Source of the DNA: Paenibacillus puerhi
Lineage (GTDB): Bacteria > Bacillota > Bacilli > Paenibacillales > NBRC-103111
DNA: 45,211 nt
Direction: 5' to 3'
Assembly: GCF_009846885.1 (NCBI RefSeq)
Contig: NZ_WUWM01000043.1
Span: 1 to 45,211, forward strand
Shown: piece by piece, positions 1 through 7,446 of the stretch
Layout: each line of letters begins with the position of its first letter
How positions within the stretch are numbered: the stretch's first letter is position 1
Program-made: the position numbers and the translations under genes
The notes under the pieces: generated by a model
Database searches by the model: none
Told to the model about the DNA's origin: nothing
Seen by the model: the letters and a program-made list of their open reading frames with translations, nothing else

Positions 1-650
1 GGCGCGACGGGTGAAACTGGCGCAACGGGTGAAACTGGAGCGACGGGAGCCACAGGCGCGACGGGTGAAACTGGAGCGACAGGTGAAACTGGTGCGACGG
101 GTGAAACTGGAGCGACGGGTGAAACTGGAGCGACGGGTGAAACTGGCGCAACGGGCGACACTGGCGCGACAGGTGCCACAGGCGCGACGGGTGAAACTGG
201 TGCGACAGGCGACACGGGCGCGACGGGTGCCACAGGAGCGACGGGCGACACTGGCGCGACAGGTGAAACTGGCGCAACGGGTGAAACTGGAGCGACAGGT
301 GCCACAGGAGCGACGGGCGAAACTGGCGCAACGGGAGAAACTGGAGCGACGGGTGAAACTGGCGCGACGGGAGAAACTGGAGCGACGGGCGAAACTGGCG
401 CAACGGGTGAAACTGGCGCAACGGGAGAAACTGGAGCGACAGGTGCCACAGGAGCGACAGGTGAAACTGGCGCGACGGGTGCCACTGGAGCGACGGGCGA
501 CCCAGGCGCGACAGGTGAAACTGGAGCGACAGGTGAAACTGGTGCGACAGGCGAAACAGGAGCGACAGGTGCCACAGGCGAAACTGGCGCAACTGGAGCA
601 ACTGGAGCAACTGGAGCAACTGGAGCAACTGGCCCGACGGGCGATACTGG
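1..650 (+). repeat. Tandem 9/18-bp repeats encoding collagen triplets
   Basis: Back-to-back units of 9 bp, often paired into 18 bp (GGCGCGACGGGTGAAACT and close variants), encode Gly-Ala-Thr-Gly-Glu-Thr. Because the unit is a multiple of three and lacks stop codons, other frames also stay open; the long +2 frame rich in Lys, Arg and Val is an artefact. Such tracts change length by slippage or recombination, so copy number is probably strain-variable. Variants (GCCACA, GACACT, GACCCA) are scattered, so the array is not perfectly homogeneous. Confidence 0.9.
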
Positions 651-1083
651 TTCGATCTCCTCTGCTTATGGCTATGTCTACAGACTTGGAGCAACCGGCG
701 TAACTGGCGATGGGGATGTTATTTTCACCAATAGCGGCCTGGTGACTGGAGGCGTCACGTTTGCCCCTGGCGATACAGAGGTTCATGTTGCAGAAGCGGG
801 GAACTACCATGTTCAATGGAGTGTTACGGTAGACGGAGGGGCCGCTGTCGAAACGGCATTTGGTATTGCATTGAATGACGCCCTGCTTCCACAGACGGTG
901 TTTGGAATGGGCACTATTTCTCCAACCGGCTCCTTCCAAACAACAGGACATTCTATTATAAGCATTCCCGCAGCTTCAACCTTGGCTCTCCGTAATGCAG
1001 GAACCGATAAGGCACTGGAGGCTGCTTCAGACGGCCAACCTATTGTAAATGCATCACTAGAGATTATTAAACTAACTCCCTAA
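1..1083 (+). CDS. Collagen-like surface glycoprotein, BclA-type, 5' truncated by window edge
   Basis: Reading frame 1 is open from the first base and encodes about 72 Gly-X-Y triplets, mostly GAT and GET, ending near residue 217. A non-repetitive C-terminal domain of about 140 residues (from 'GSISSAYGYVY' to 'LEIIKLTP') follows. The start lies outside the window. Collagen-like stalks capped by a TNF/C1q-like beta domain are typical of BclA-family exosporium filaments in spore-forming Firmicutes, where threonines in the triplets carry O-glycans; the repeat here is very Thr-rich. The domain has the expected features of that fold (FAPGDTEVHV, NYHVQWSVTV, TLALRNAG). A strong terminator follows, then a glycosyltransferase gene on the same strand, fitting a glycosylated surface protein. 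Spore-surface location is inferred from the family. Confidence 0.88.
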   Translation, partial: GATGETGATGETGATGATGATGETGATGETGATGETGATGETGATGETGATGDTGATGATGATGETGATGDTGATGATGATGDTGATGETGATGETGATGATGATGETGATGETGATGETGATGETGATGETGATGETGATGETGATGATGATGETGATGATGATGDPGATGETGATGETGATGETGATGATGETGATGATGATGATGATGPTGDTGSISSAYGYVYRLGATGVTGDGDVIFTNSGLVTGGVTFAPGDTEVHVAEAGNYHVQWSVTVDGGAAVETAFGIALNDALLPQTVFGMGTISPTGSFQTTGHSIISIPAASTLALRNAGTDKALEAASDGQPIVNASLEIIKLTP

Positions 1084-1103
1084 TCTCAGTTCAAGATTTC
1101 AAG

Positions 1104-1140
1104 TAATAGGGCGTCCGTCATAAGGATGCCCTATTATTTT
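1104..1140 (+). terminator. Rho-independent terminator after the collagen-like gene
   Basis: A 12-bp stem (AATAGGGCGTCC at 1105-1116 with GGATGCCCTATT at 1124-1135, one G-T pair) around a 7-base loop, followed by ATTTT. It separates the collagen-like gene from the downstream glycosyltransferase gene. Confidence 0.85.
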
Positions 1141-1171
1141 CGTATCGTCTCAATACTTATAGGAGGTAGCC

Positions 1172-2248
1172 ATGATAACCATTAGCCTCTGTATGATTGT
1201 CCGAAATGAAGAGGATACCTTGCAACGCTGTTTGGATTCGATCCGCGGGGTTGCTGACGAGATCATTATTGTCGATACCGGCTCGACGGACCGCACGCGC
1301 GAGATAGCTTCGGAATTTACGCCGCATGTCTATGACTTTACGTGGATCGATGATTTTGCCGCCGCGCGCAACTATTCCTTTTCCCAAGCAACTCAGGAAT
1401 ACATCCTGTGGCTGGATGCCGACGATGAGGTGGAGGAGCAGGACAGGGAGAAGCTTCTTCGGTTGAAAGAAACGTTGAATCCCGCCGTCAACAGTGTTTC
1501 GATGCTGTATCATTTGGTTTTCGATGGTCAGGGGAACCCCACCTACACGCTGCGCCGAAACCGGCTGGTGCGCAGAGATCAGCATTTTCAATGGATCGGT
1601 ATGGTCCACGAATATTTGGATGTGCGGGGGCCGTATGTACAATCCGATGTCGCCATACGTCACAAAAAGAAGAAGGCATATACCGACCGCAATCTGCGCA
1701 TCTATCAGAAGCGGCACGAGGCGGGGGAATGGTTCTCCCCGAGGGACATGTATTATTATGCCAATGAATTAAAGGATCATGGCCGGTACGAAGAGGCTAT
1801 CGAGCAATACGAGCAATTCTGGGCATGGGGGCAAGGCTGGGTCGAGGACCGTATCGCTTCCTGTCAGAAGCTTGCTTTCTGTTACGCACAAACGGGCGAG
1901 CACGAGAAGCGGGCGCAGACGCTGCTGCGATCCTTCCTGCTATCCAACCCGCGGCCTGAGATCAGCTGTCAATTGGGAGCTTTCTTCATGGAAAGACGCC
2001 AGTGGGCACAGGCCAAGTATTGGTATGAACAGGCGCTCGTGCCGGCTAATCAGCAGGACGGAGGTGGAATGGTGGACGTTGCCTCACGCACGTGGCTTCC
2101 CCATCTTCAACTCTGTGTCTGCTGGGATAGATTAGGGGACAGCGAGCGGGCATTTCTGCACAATGAAAAGGCAGCCGCCTTCAAGCCGGATCATCCCAGC
2201 ATCCTGTACAATCGGAGTTACTTCGACAAGCTGCGGAATCAAGCCTGA
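1172..2248 (+). CDS. Family 2 glycosyltransferase with C-terminal TPR-like helices
   Basis: A 358-residue cytoplasmic enzyme. Residues 1-100 carry the GT-A nucleotide-sugar fold: start MITISLCMIVRNEE, VDTGSTD at 34-40, and the metal-binding DADD at 82-85 (LWLDADDEV). From about residue 190 the protein is helical and TPR-like (MYYYANELKDHGRYEEAIEQY), as in glycosyltransferases of this subgroup that modify proteins or peptides, such as SunS-like enzymes. AGGAGG lies 5 bases before the ATG. Its place directly behind a Thr-rich collagen-like gene suggests it adds a sugar to that protein; this is inferred, and donor and acceptor cannot be read from sequence. Confidence 0.85.
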   Translation: MITISLCMIVRNEEDTLQRCLDSIRGVADEIIIVDTGSTDRTREIASEFTPHVYDFTWIDDFAAARNYSFSQATQEYILWLDADDEVEEQDREKLLRLKETLNPAVNSVSMLYHLVFDGQGNPTYTLRRNRLVRRDQHFQWIGMVHEYLDVRGPYVQSDVAIRHKKKKAYTDRNLRIYQKRHEAGEWFSPRDMYYYANELKDHGRYEEAIEQYEQFWAWGQGWVEDRIASCQKLAFCYAQTGEHEKRAQTLLRSFLLSNPRPEISCQLGAFFMERRQWAQAKYWYEQALVPANQQDGGGMVDVASRTWLPHLQLCVCWDRLGDSERAFLHNEKAAAFKPDHPSILYNRSYFDKLRNQA

Positions 2249-2329
2249 AGCCATGCCCCGGTGTTCGCCAGGGACCTTGCATGGCCTTCGAGGGAATAAA
2301 GCTTATAACAAACGTACCGTTTTCTGCTC

Positions 2330-2671
2330 TTATTTGCTCACGTACACATAAGGAATGCGAATGGTGCTGTACGTGCCCTCCAGCATTTCGCCGGTAATGA
2401 TGTCCGCTTTGAGCAGAGCCGATATTTTGGCAGGGTCCACTTTGGATATATTTTTCCAGAGCTCGGGATCGGGCAAGGCCTCGAATAACAATTGATCGTT
2501 AAACTGTTTTTTCTCCTGATAAATGATCTTCAGGGTGTAGTCGTTGATTTTTACCTCGGACGTCTCTGCATACATGGCCACGATATCTTTGCGAATCGAC
2601 TCCAGTTCATCTTCCAGACGCTTCTGCTGTTCCTTCAACTCACAGTAACGGGCCAATTTGTTGAAATCCAT
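2330..2671 (-). CDS. Small coiled-coil protein of unknown function
   Basis: A 113-residue protein that I do not recognise as a named family. Residues 1-40 are a charged amphipathic helix likely to form a coiled coil (LARYCELKEQQKRLEDELES), followed by a mixed region with a short beta-like stretch (KINDYTLKIIYQEKKQ) and the C-terminal end IRIPYVYVSK. No signal peptide or membrane segment. GGAG lies 8 bases upstream of the ATG, supporting the start. The helical N-terminus plus small globular tail recalls small phage accessory proteins, but no phage genes are adjacent. It sits between two glycosyltransferase genes on the opposite strand, so it is transcribed separately. Confidence 0.65.
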   Translation of the reverse strand: MDFNKLARYCELKEQQKRLEDELESIRKDIVAMYAETSEVKINDYTLKIIYQEKKQFNDQLLFEALPDPELWKNISKVDPAKISALLKADIITGEMLEGTYSTIRIPYVYVSK

Positions 2672-2985
2672 CTCGAATCACTCCATCTCCCGATTGTATA
2701 GGGTTCTCGTTACAGGATATGCCCGAGCGCCAGCGGATAGACTTGGACCACTTGTGCCCGCCCCGGTCCTATGGCAGGAAGCCACCAAGCAGCTTTCTTA
2801 CGAGCATATGCCCGCATTCTACAATGCCGGATTTCTGGAAGTCCTGGCGTGAGGAGCTTGCCCAGTTGGGGACTGCATGCAGGCTGCATATCGAGGCCAC
2901 GAGACTCCCGAACAAACCAGGGGAGACTGGGTGGATGCGTGATTCGAGGCAGAGACTCAGGGATGACAGGAGAGGAGGAAGAGAT
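2672..2985. other. Divergent intergenic region, no gene supported
   Basis: 314 bases between the small minus-strand gene and the plus-strand glycosyltransferase. It is open in the glycosyltransferase frame from ATG 2719, and another in-frame ATG lies at 2935, but neither has a good ribosome binding site and the encoded residues do not resemble the family. It presumably holds both promoters and the 5' leader; no clear promoter pair could be assigned. Confidence 0.5.
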
Positions 2986-3681
2986 TTGTATACTCAGGTA
3001 TCGGTGCTGATCCCCTATATGTCGGACGAAGGGGGGCTGAGGGATGCCTCGTTTAACTGGGTATGTCGGTTCTACGAAGCTTTATTTCCCGGTATTCAGC
3101 TTTGCATCGGGGAGCTGGCGGATGAACCCTTCAGCCGTTCCAAGGCGATCAATACGGCCGCCCGCCAGGCGAAGAGGGATATTTTTGTTATTGCCGACAG
3201 CGACCTTATCTTTGCCCCTTGGCTGCTGGGGAAGTCCATGTCTCTGCTGGATCATTACGGCTGGGTTATTCCGTATAACCGGATACACAGGCTTTCCCGT
3301 TCCAGTACGGAGGTGCTGCTGGGGCAGCGTCCGAAGTGGCCGCCGGACATTATGCCCGACCAGGCTCCCGAGAATGCGAGGCGGTACACGGGCGGGTTAA
3401 CCGTACTAAAGAGAACCGCATTCGAAGCGGTACAGGGATTCGACGAAAGATTCATCGGGTGGGGGGCCGAGGATGATGCATTCGCCTGCTCGCTGGATAC
3501 GTTAAGCGGCCCCCGTATCCGGCTAGACGAGGCGCTGACGCATCTGTGGCATCCGCCGGGATCGGGAAGCAATCCGAATTATGCTAACAATTATGCGCTC
3601 TTTCTCCGGTATTGGGAGGTACGGGGGAATGTGGGGGGAACGAGGCGGCTGATCGCTGAGCGTACCGCGGGCTCTCGTTAA
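2986..3681 (+). CDS. Glycosyltransferase, galactosyltransferase/chondroitin-synthase-like GT2
   Basis: The best start is TTG 2986, because AGGAGG at 2973-2978 is 7 bases upstream and the product then begins MYTQVSVLIPY at the natural first beta strand; that gives 231 residues. The frame stays open farther upstream without family-like sequence. Residues 1-75 carry the nucleotide-binding half with DSD at 71-73 (FVIADSDLIFAP). The region with GGLTVLKRTAFEAVQGFDE and WGAEDDAF matches the C-terminal catalytic motif (GWGxEDxD-type) of galactosyltransferase and chondroitin-polymerase GT2 enzymes, and a late HLWHP motif is also typical. With the GT at 1172 it probably builds the glycan on the collagen-like protein; this is inference from proximity. 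Confidence 0.8.
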   Translation: MYTQVSVLIPYMSDEGGLRDASFNWVCRFYEALFPGIQLCIGELADEPFSRSKAINTAARQAKRDIFVIADSDLIFAPWLLGKSMSLLDHYGWVIPYNRIHRLSRSSTEVLLGQRPKWPPDIMPDQAPENARRYTGGLTVLKRTAFEAVQGFDERFIGWGAEDDAFACSLDTLSGPRIRLDEALTHLWHPPGSGSNPNYANNYALFLRYWEVRGNVGGTRRLIAERTAGSR

Positions 3682-3959
3682 GGCGACGGATGCGACTGAA
3701 GGGGCAGGAGGGTGTTTGCTGACAAGCAAGCAGGCGCCCTTGCCGACTTCACGGCGTAAGTCAGGGAGGGCCGCGCTTCCGTGTATGGATGGCCGCAGCC
3801 GAGCAACCACTTCAATCCGCTTTGATTCCTTGAATACCCGAGTTAGGCTGTATCTTCCGGCGTTCTTCCTGCAGCTGTCATTTCCGGAACCCGTTTCTCT
3901 TGCGGAGATTAGGGGTAATGGGGACAGAACGAATGACAATAACCGGGAGGTAGCAAGGG

Positions 3960-4691
3960 ATGAAAGCAAAGAAAAGGTCAGGTTCGGTAGTAGTCGGGTC
4001 ATTCCTATGCGGCGCGCTATTTTTTTCTGGTCTGGGCTATGCGGCGTCCACGCAAATTGAGGTGAATTTGGAGAAGCTGTCCTTTTACGTGAAGGGCAAG
4101 CAGGTAGAGAATGCCGAAGGCGAGTATTCGAATAACGGCACCGTCGTACCCGAGGCATTCGTCTATCAGGGAACCACTTACGTCACGCTGCGTCAGGCGG
4201 CGGAGCTGGTGGAGCAGCCTTTGTACTGGGACGGGCTGAGCCGCTCCGTATCTGTCGGTCATCCGACCGTCGTGCTGTATGATCTGAGAGGGGAACGAAT
4301 CGGCCATGCCGAGCTCATCCCGGAGAAGGATGGAGTCAAGGTTATCCTCGAAGTAAGCGGCCTTCCTCCGGGTACTCACGGCTTCCATATCCATGAGAAG
4401 GCCTTCACGGGGATGGATTTGGCTTCCGCAGGCGGTCACTTCAATCCGGAGGGCAAGCAGCATGGCCACAATAACGAAGCGGGTGCCCATCTGGGGGACC
4501 TGCCTAATCTCGAGGTCGGGGCGGACGGAAAGGGACGGGTCGAGTATGTCATTCCCGGAGCTGCGCTTGACGGAGGCAGCCACTCCATTCTTGGGCGGTC
4601 GCTGATTATTCATGCGGCAGCCGATGATGGAAAGTCCGACCCGGCCGGTAATTCCGGCGACCGGATCGCAGGCGGCATTATTCCTCAGTAG
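3960..4691 (+). CDS. sodC: Secreted Cu,Zn superoxide dismutase with N-terminal stalk domain
   Basis: A 243-residue exported enzyme converting superoxide to peroxide and oxygen outside the membrane. Residues 1-28 form a signal peptide (SGLGYA before the cut). Residues 33-105 are a copper-amine-oxidase N-terminal-like stalk domain (TYVTLRQAAELV). The SOD domain follows with every metal ligand in register: H143 and H145 in HGFHIHE, bridging H160 in GGHFNP, H168, H177 and D180 for zinc, H218 in LIIHAA, and the active-site arginine R235 in GDRIAGG. The two cysteines that normally form the subdomain disulfide are absent; the mature protein has no cysteine. GGGAGG lies about 9 bases before the ATG and a terminator follows, so it is monocistronic. 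Confidence 0.93.
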   Translation: MKAKKRSGSVVVGSFLCGALFFSGLGYAASTQIEVNLEKLSFYVKGKQVENAEGEYSNNGTVVPEAFVYQGTTYVTLRQAAELVEQPLYWDGLSRSVSVGHPTVVLYDLRGERIGHAELIPEKDGVKVILEVSGLPPGTHGFHIHEKAFTGMDLASAGGHFNPEGKQHGHNNEAGAHLGDLPNLEVGADGKGRVEYVIPGAALDGGSHSILGRSLIIHAAADDGKSDPAGNSGDRIAGGIIPQ

Positions 4692-4750
4692 CGGTGCCAA
4701 GGCTACACTTGAAGAGGCGGATGATGAGCAGGCTAAAGCTTTACCAGCAG

Positions 4751-4793
4751 AGGCTATCCCCGGCAGCAAAGCTGTCCAGGGGATAGCCTTTTT
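4751..4793 (+). terminator. Rho-independent terminator after sodC
   Basis: A perfect 11-bp stem (AGGCTATCCCC at 4751-4761 with GGGGATAGCCT at 4779-4789) followed by TTTTT. It can also shield the converging monooxygenase gene. Confidence 0.88.
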
Positions 4794-4828
4794 GTGCGCG
4801 GGTCATCCGGCAACAATCGAACAGGGAA

Positions 4829-5983
4829 CTAGTCGTTAGTAAAATCGACGTCGTATAAGGTATTCAACTGACGGCGCTGGAGGAAGGGGGGCGTAAGCTT
4901 CATCGCGCTGTTGCGCAGCCGGCAGAGCAAGGGACTCTCCAACTGAGCGAGCTTGCCGACGGTCCATGAGAGTCGCGAGACGAGGCTGTTCCTCGCCACC
5001 CTTGCGGTCTCATAGGCGCGGAAGGCATCCGGGACGGAAGTGTGACGCGTCAGGCAGCGGCCAAGCTCCACAGCGTCCTCGATGGCTTGGCAGGCGCCTT
5101 GTCCCAGATTAGGAGTCAGGGCATGAGCGGCATCCCCGAGCAGTAGCGTTCTGCCGGATACGAACGGGCCGATTCGGTCCAGATCGAAGATGTCGTTGTG
5201 AATCATCTGACTGGGCGAGGTGGCGGACAGGATGGAGGCGACCGGCGCATGGTAGCCGCCGAACGTATCCAGCAGTTCGGGAATGCCGTACGCCAGGTAA
5301 CGCTGGTCGTGAGGAGCGGCATTTTTTACCGCAAACCAGTAGGTCTGTTCATGGGCCAGCGGGATGACGCCGAAGCGCCCCAGCGGTCCCCATGATTCGG
5401 TGAACAAGGAGTCGCTGCCTGTACCGGGCCAGCAGTCCGCTACCCCTCGCCAGCATGTATATCCCGCATAGCGAAGCCGGACAGAGGGGAACAGTTTGCC
5501 CCGGATGACGGAATGCAGGCCGTCGGCAGCCAGCACATAACTGCCGTGAACCTCTTCGTTATCGGAGAAGCGCACCGTGACGCCCCGATCATCCTGGCGC
5601 ATATCCAGGCAAGCCTTGCCGAAGCTGACCGTTCCAGGCGGGAGCGAATGGAGCAGTATGCGGTACAGCTCAGCCCGATGAATCGCTACGGTGGCATAGA
5701 CGTCTCCGCCGGCAGGCATTGCGGACAAGACCGCTCCCTTCTCATCGAGAATCGCCATTCCGCCGGGGCTGCTGAAGCCTTGCTCCCGGATCAGCTTGGT
5801 CAACCCGAGCGTCTCCAGCGCCCTCAGCGCATTAGGCGCGAGCATAATTCCGGCTCCCGCCGGGCGTACGGTCGGGTAACGCTCAAACACGCGCACCTCC
5901 TTGCCGATTTGCCGAAGGGCGATCGCAGCCGTCAAACCGCCAATCCCTCCGCCGACTATCAAAAACGTGTCATGTCCCGTCAT
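4829..5983 (-). CDS. FAD-dependent aromatic-type monooxygenase
   Basis: A 384-residue class A flavoprotein monooxygenase of the PHBH/salicylate hydroxylase superfamily, which uses NAD(P)H and oxygen to hydroxylate small, often aromatic, substrates. The Rossmann GGGIGG sits at 11-16, a DG motif at 154-155 (LAADGLHSV) and the FAD-ribityl GD motif at 283-284 (LLGDAAHALTPNLGQG). No signal peptide. It is the last gene of a minus-strand operon behind tetR and a DUF3995 gene (3-base gap), so the TetR repressor probably controls it. TetR-linked enzymes of this type often act on antibiotics or phenolics; the substrate cannot be told from sequence. Confidence 0.88.
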   Translation of the reverse strand: MTGHDTFLIVGGGIGGLTAAIALRQIGKEVRVFERYPTVRPAGAGIMLAPNALRALETLGLTKLIREQGFSSPGGMAILDEKGAVLSAMPAGGDVYATVAIHRAELYRILLHSLPPGTVSFGKACLDMRQDDRGVTVRFSDNEEVHGSYVLAADGLHSVIRGKLFPSVRLRYAGYTCWRGVADCWPGTGSDSLFTESWGPLGRFGVIPLAHEQTYWFAVKNAAPHDQRYLAYGIPELLDTFGGYHAPVASILSATSPSQMIHNDIFDLDRIGPFVSGRTLLLGDAAHALTPNLGQGACQAIEDAVELGRCLTRHTSVPDAFRAYETARVARNSLVSRLSWTVGKLAQLESPLLCRLRNSAMKLTPPFLQRRQLNTLYDVDFTND

Positions 5984-5986
5984 GCT

Positions 5987-6413
5987 TCATTCCCCCATTA
6001 GCAGCGCGGCAACAAAACTCATGCACAACCAGAAACAGAGCGGAGTGAACACATAGTTGTCATGCCGTGCAAAGCGCGAGCCGCGCACCCGCTTGAACAT
6101 TCCGACATATCGGAAATCCCCGATGCTGCGCAGACCGAACACCGCGGCGCATACCCAGCAGCCTGGCCGCACGATCCCTATAAGCGGGAATGGATGGGAG
6201 GAATCCTCCCTGAACAGCCAGCAAGAGCCCTGCGCCGAAGAGGAGCAAGGCAACGAGAAGCGTAACCGCTATGCCCGGCTGGAATACTGGCTGCTCGTTC
6301 GGACGGGAGGGCAGGACAGCCTGAGCTCCCCAGGCTCCGCCGAATGCCCAGTACACGTGGACTCCCGCTATGCCGAGCAGCAGAACAACCGATAAAGCGA
6401 GGAGTATCGTCAT
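5987..6413 (-). pseudogene. DUF3995 membrane protein, frameshifted
   Basis: The first half reads from ATG 6413 (MTILLALSVVLLLGIAGVHVYW) through two predicted membrane helices to QGGFLPSIPAY. The family sequence then continues in another frame (IVRPGCWVCAAVF, LRSIGDFRYVGMFKRVRGSRFA) to the stop at 5987. The frame changes near 6178-6200 and is explained by a 1-base insertion or 2-base deletion. Together the halves give a normal four-helix protein of about 140 residues. The ATG overlaps the tetR stop as ATGA, indicating translational coupling, and the monooxygenase starts 3 bases after its end. Either a recent pseudogene or a base-call error. Confidence 0.8.
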
Positions 6414-7018
6414 GCTTCTCGCGCCTCCCAGGAGCGGATTCCTTGCCATATCACATCGAATTGACGCATGAAAACCGCTTCCAGTTCTACTCCCCTTTTA
6501 TCGGAGGAGGCCCAGGTCAGCAGTGAGTTGAAATAGATCGAGACCAAAATCGCGGCTAAATCCGCACTGTCCGCATGCTCCATCAGCAGCCGATCCCGTT
6601 TCGCTTGTTCCAGCAGGGCCGCAACAAGCTCCTGGAACCTGTGAACGATCTGTAGCTCTTGCTCCACATGCAGCCTGGAGCGCATCAGCTCTGTGATTGT
6701 TAGACGGATCAGCTGAGGCCGTTCCGTATAGCGGGCAAAAAGCTCGCGGAATAGAAGCAGCAGCCGGTCTCTCAGATGTGGAATTTCTCCGCAGCGCGCC
6801 GCGATCACACGCACGGTCTCGAGCTGCGAACTGCCCAGATGCAGCAGTATTTCTTCTTTCTTTGCAAAGTAGTTATAAAAGGTGCCTTTCGCAATGCCGC
6901 ATGCCTTCGTAATTTCCTCCACAGTGACCTGGTCGAAGCCTTTGATCTCAAATAACTGCATAGCTTGAGTAAAGATTTGCTCCTGCAATTCCCGTTTCCT
7001 GATTTCGCGTAACAACAT
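6410..7018 (-). CDS. TetR/AcrR family transcriptional repressor
   Basis: A 202-residue regulator. Residues 10-60 contain the TetR helix-turn-helix (ITKACGIAKGTFYNYFAKKEEIL); the rest is a helical ligand-binding and dimerisation domain. It is the first gene of the tetR-DUF3995-monooxygenase operon, overlapping the next gene by ATGA. Two matching 12-bp palindromes lie just upstream, so it very likely represses its own operon until a small ligand binds. The ligand is unknown. Confidence 0.9.
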   Translation of the reverse strand: MLLREIRKRELQEQIFTQAMQLFEIKGFDQVTVEEITKACGIAKGTFYNYFAKKEEILLHLGSSQLETVRVIAARCGEIPHLRDRLLLLFRELFARYTERPQLIRLTITELMRSRLHVEQELQIVHRFQELVAALLEQAKRDRLLMEHADSADLAAILVSIYFNSLLTWASSDKRGVELEAVFMRQFDVIWQGIRSWEAREA

Positions 7019-7047
7019 GAGAAACGCCGCCTTTTAAGGGAGAATAG

Positions 7048-7076
7048 TGACCTTGGTCATCGAATGACTACGGTCA
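7048..7076. promoter_or_regulatory. Two-box TetR operator
   Basis: TGACCTTGGTCA at 7048-7059 and TGACTACGGTCA at 7065-7076 are near-identical palindromes 17 bp apart, nested in a larger inverted repeat (ATAGTGACC at 7044 and GGTCACTAT ending at 7080). They lie 30-60 bases before the tetR start, as expected for an autoregulatory operator. Confidence 0.7.
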
Positions 7077-7164
7077 CTATTTTAGACTAGAAATCCCTTT
7101 ATGGCAATAGTTTACAATATATAGTAAAGAACAGGAAAAAAGCGACAAATTAAGGAGGATGACG

Positions 7165-7341
7165 GTGAGGATCGGGAAAAAGATAGGGACATGGTTCGGC
7201 ATCGCACTATTTTTGGCTCTGGTCAATTCACTGCTCGGCTGGAAGAGCTTTGAATGGGATTTTTTAACTATGATGAAGACTCTTCTTCCGGCGGTATTGA
7301 TCAGCACGCTTTGTATTTATTTTTTATTCAAGACGAAATGA
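7165..7341 (+). CDS. Small two-helix membrane protein
   Basis: 58 residues if begun at GTG 7165, which has AAGGAGG 6 bases upstream; the in-frame ATG at 7159 touches the ribosome binding site and is a poor start. Two hydrophobic helices (WFGIALFLALVNSLLGW and TLLPAVLISTLCIYFLF) end in a basic tail FKTK. Function unknown. It is divergent from tetR with the operator between, so co-regulation is possible. A terminator follows. Confidence 0.65.
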   Translation: MRIGKKIGTWFGIALFLALVNSLLGWKSFEWDFLTMMKTLLPAVLISTLCIYFLFKTK

Positions 7342-7378
7342 TGCCAATCTAATTGACCGATTAACTCGCATTGCAAAA

Positions 7379-7416
7379 AAAAGGTCCTGGCGAGCAGATG
7401 CTCGCAGGACCTTCTT
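7379..7416. terminator. Bidirectional terminator between small membrane gene and SEC-C gene
   Basis: Stem AAGGTCCTGGCGAGC (7381-7395) with GCTCGCAGGACCTT (7400-7413), one bulged base, preceded by a run of A and followed by CTT. It can end transcripts from both converging genes. Confidence 0.75.
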
Positions 7417-7446
7417 GGCGTGCTGCAGCGGCGCGCCAACTAAAGG

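Noticed and set aside
1..650. CRISPR-like array
   Set aside because: The regular repeats have no unique spacers and translate as collagen triplets.
11..703. A 230-residue Lys/Arg/Val-rich open frame at the left edge
   Set aside because: It is the +2 reading of the collagen triplet repeat; frame 1 gives Gly-X-Y triplets continuous with the C-terminal domain and the stop at 1083.
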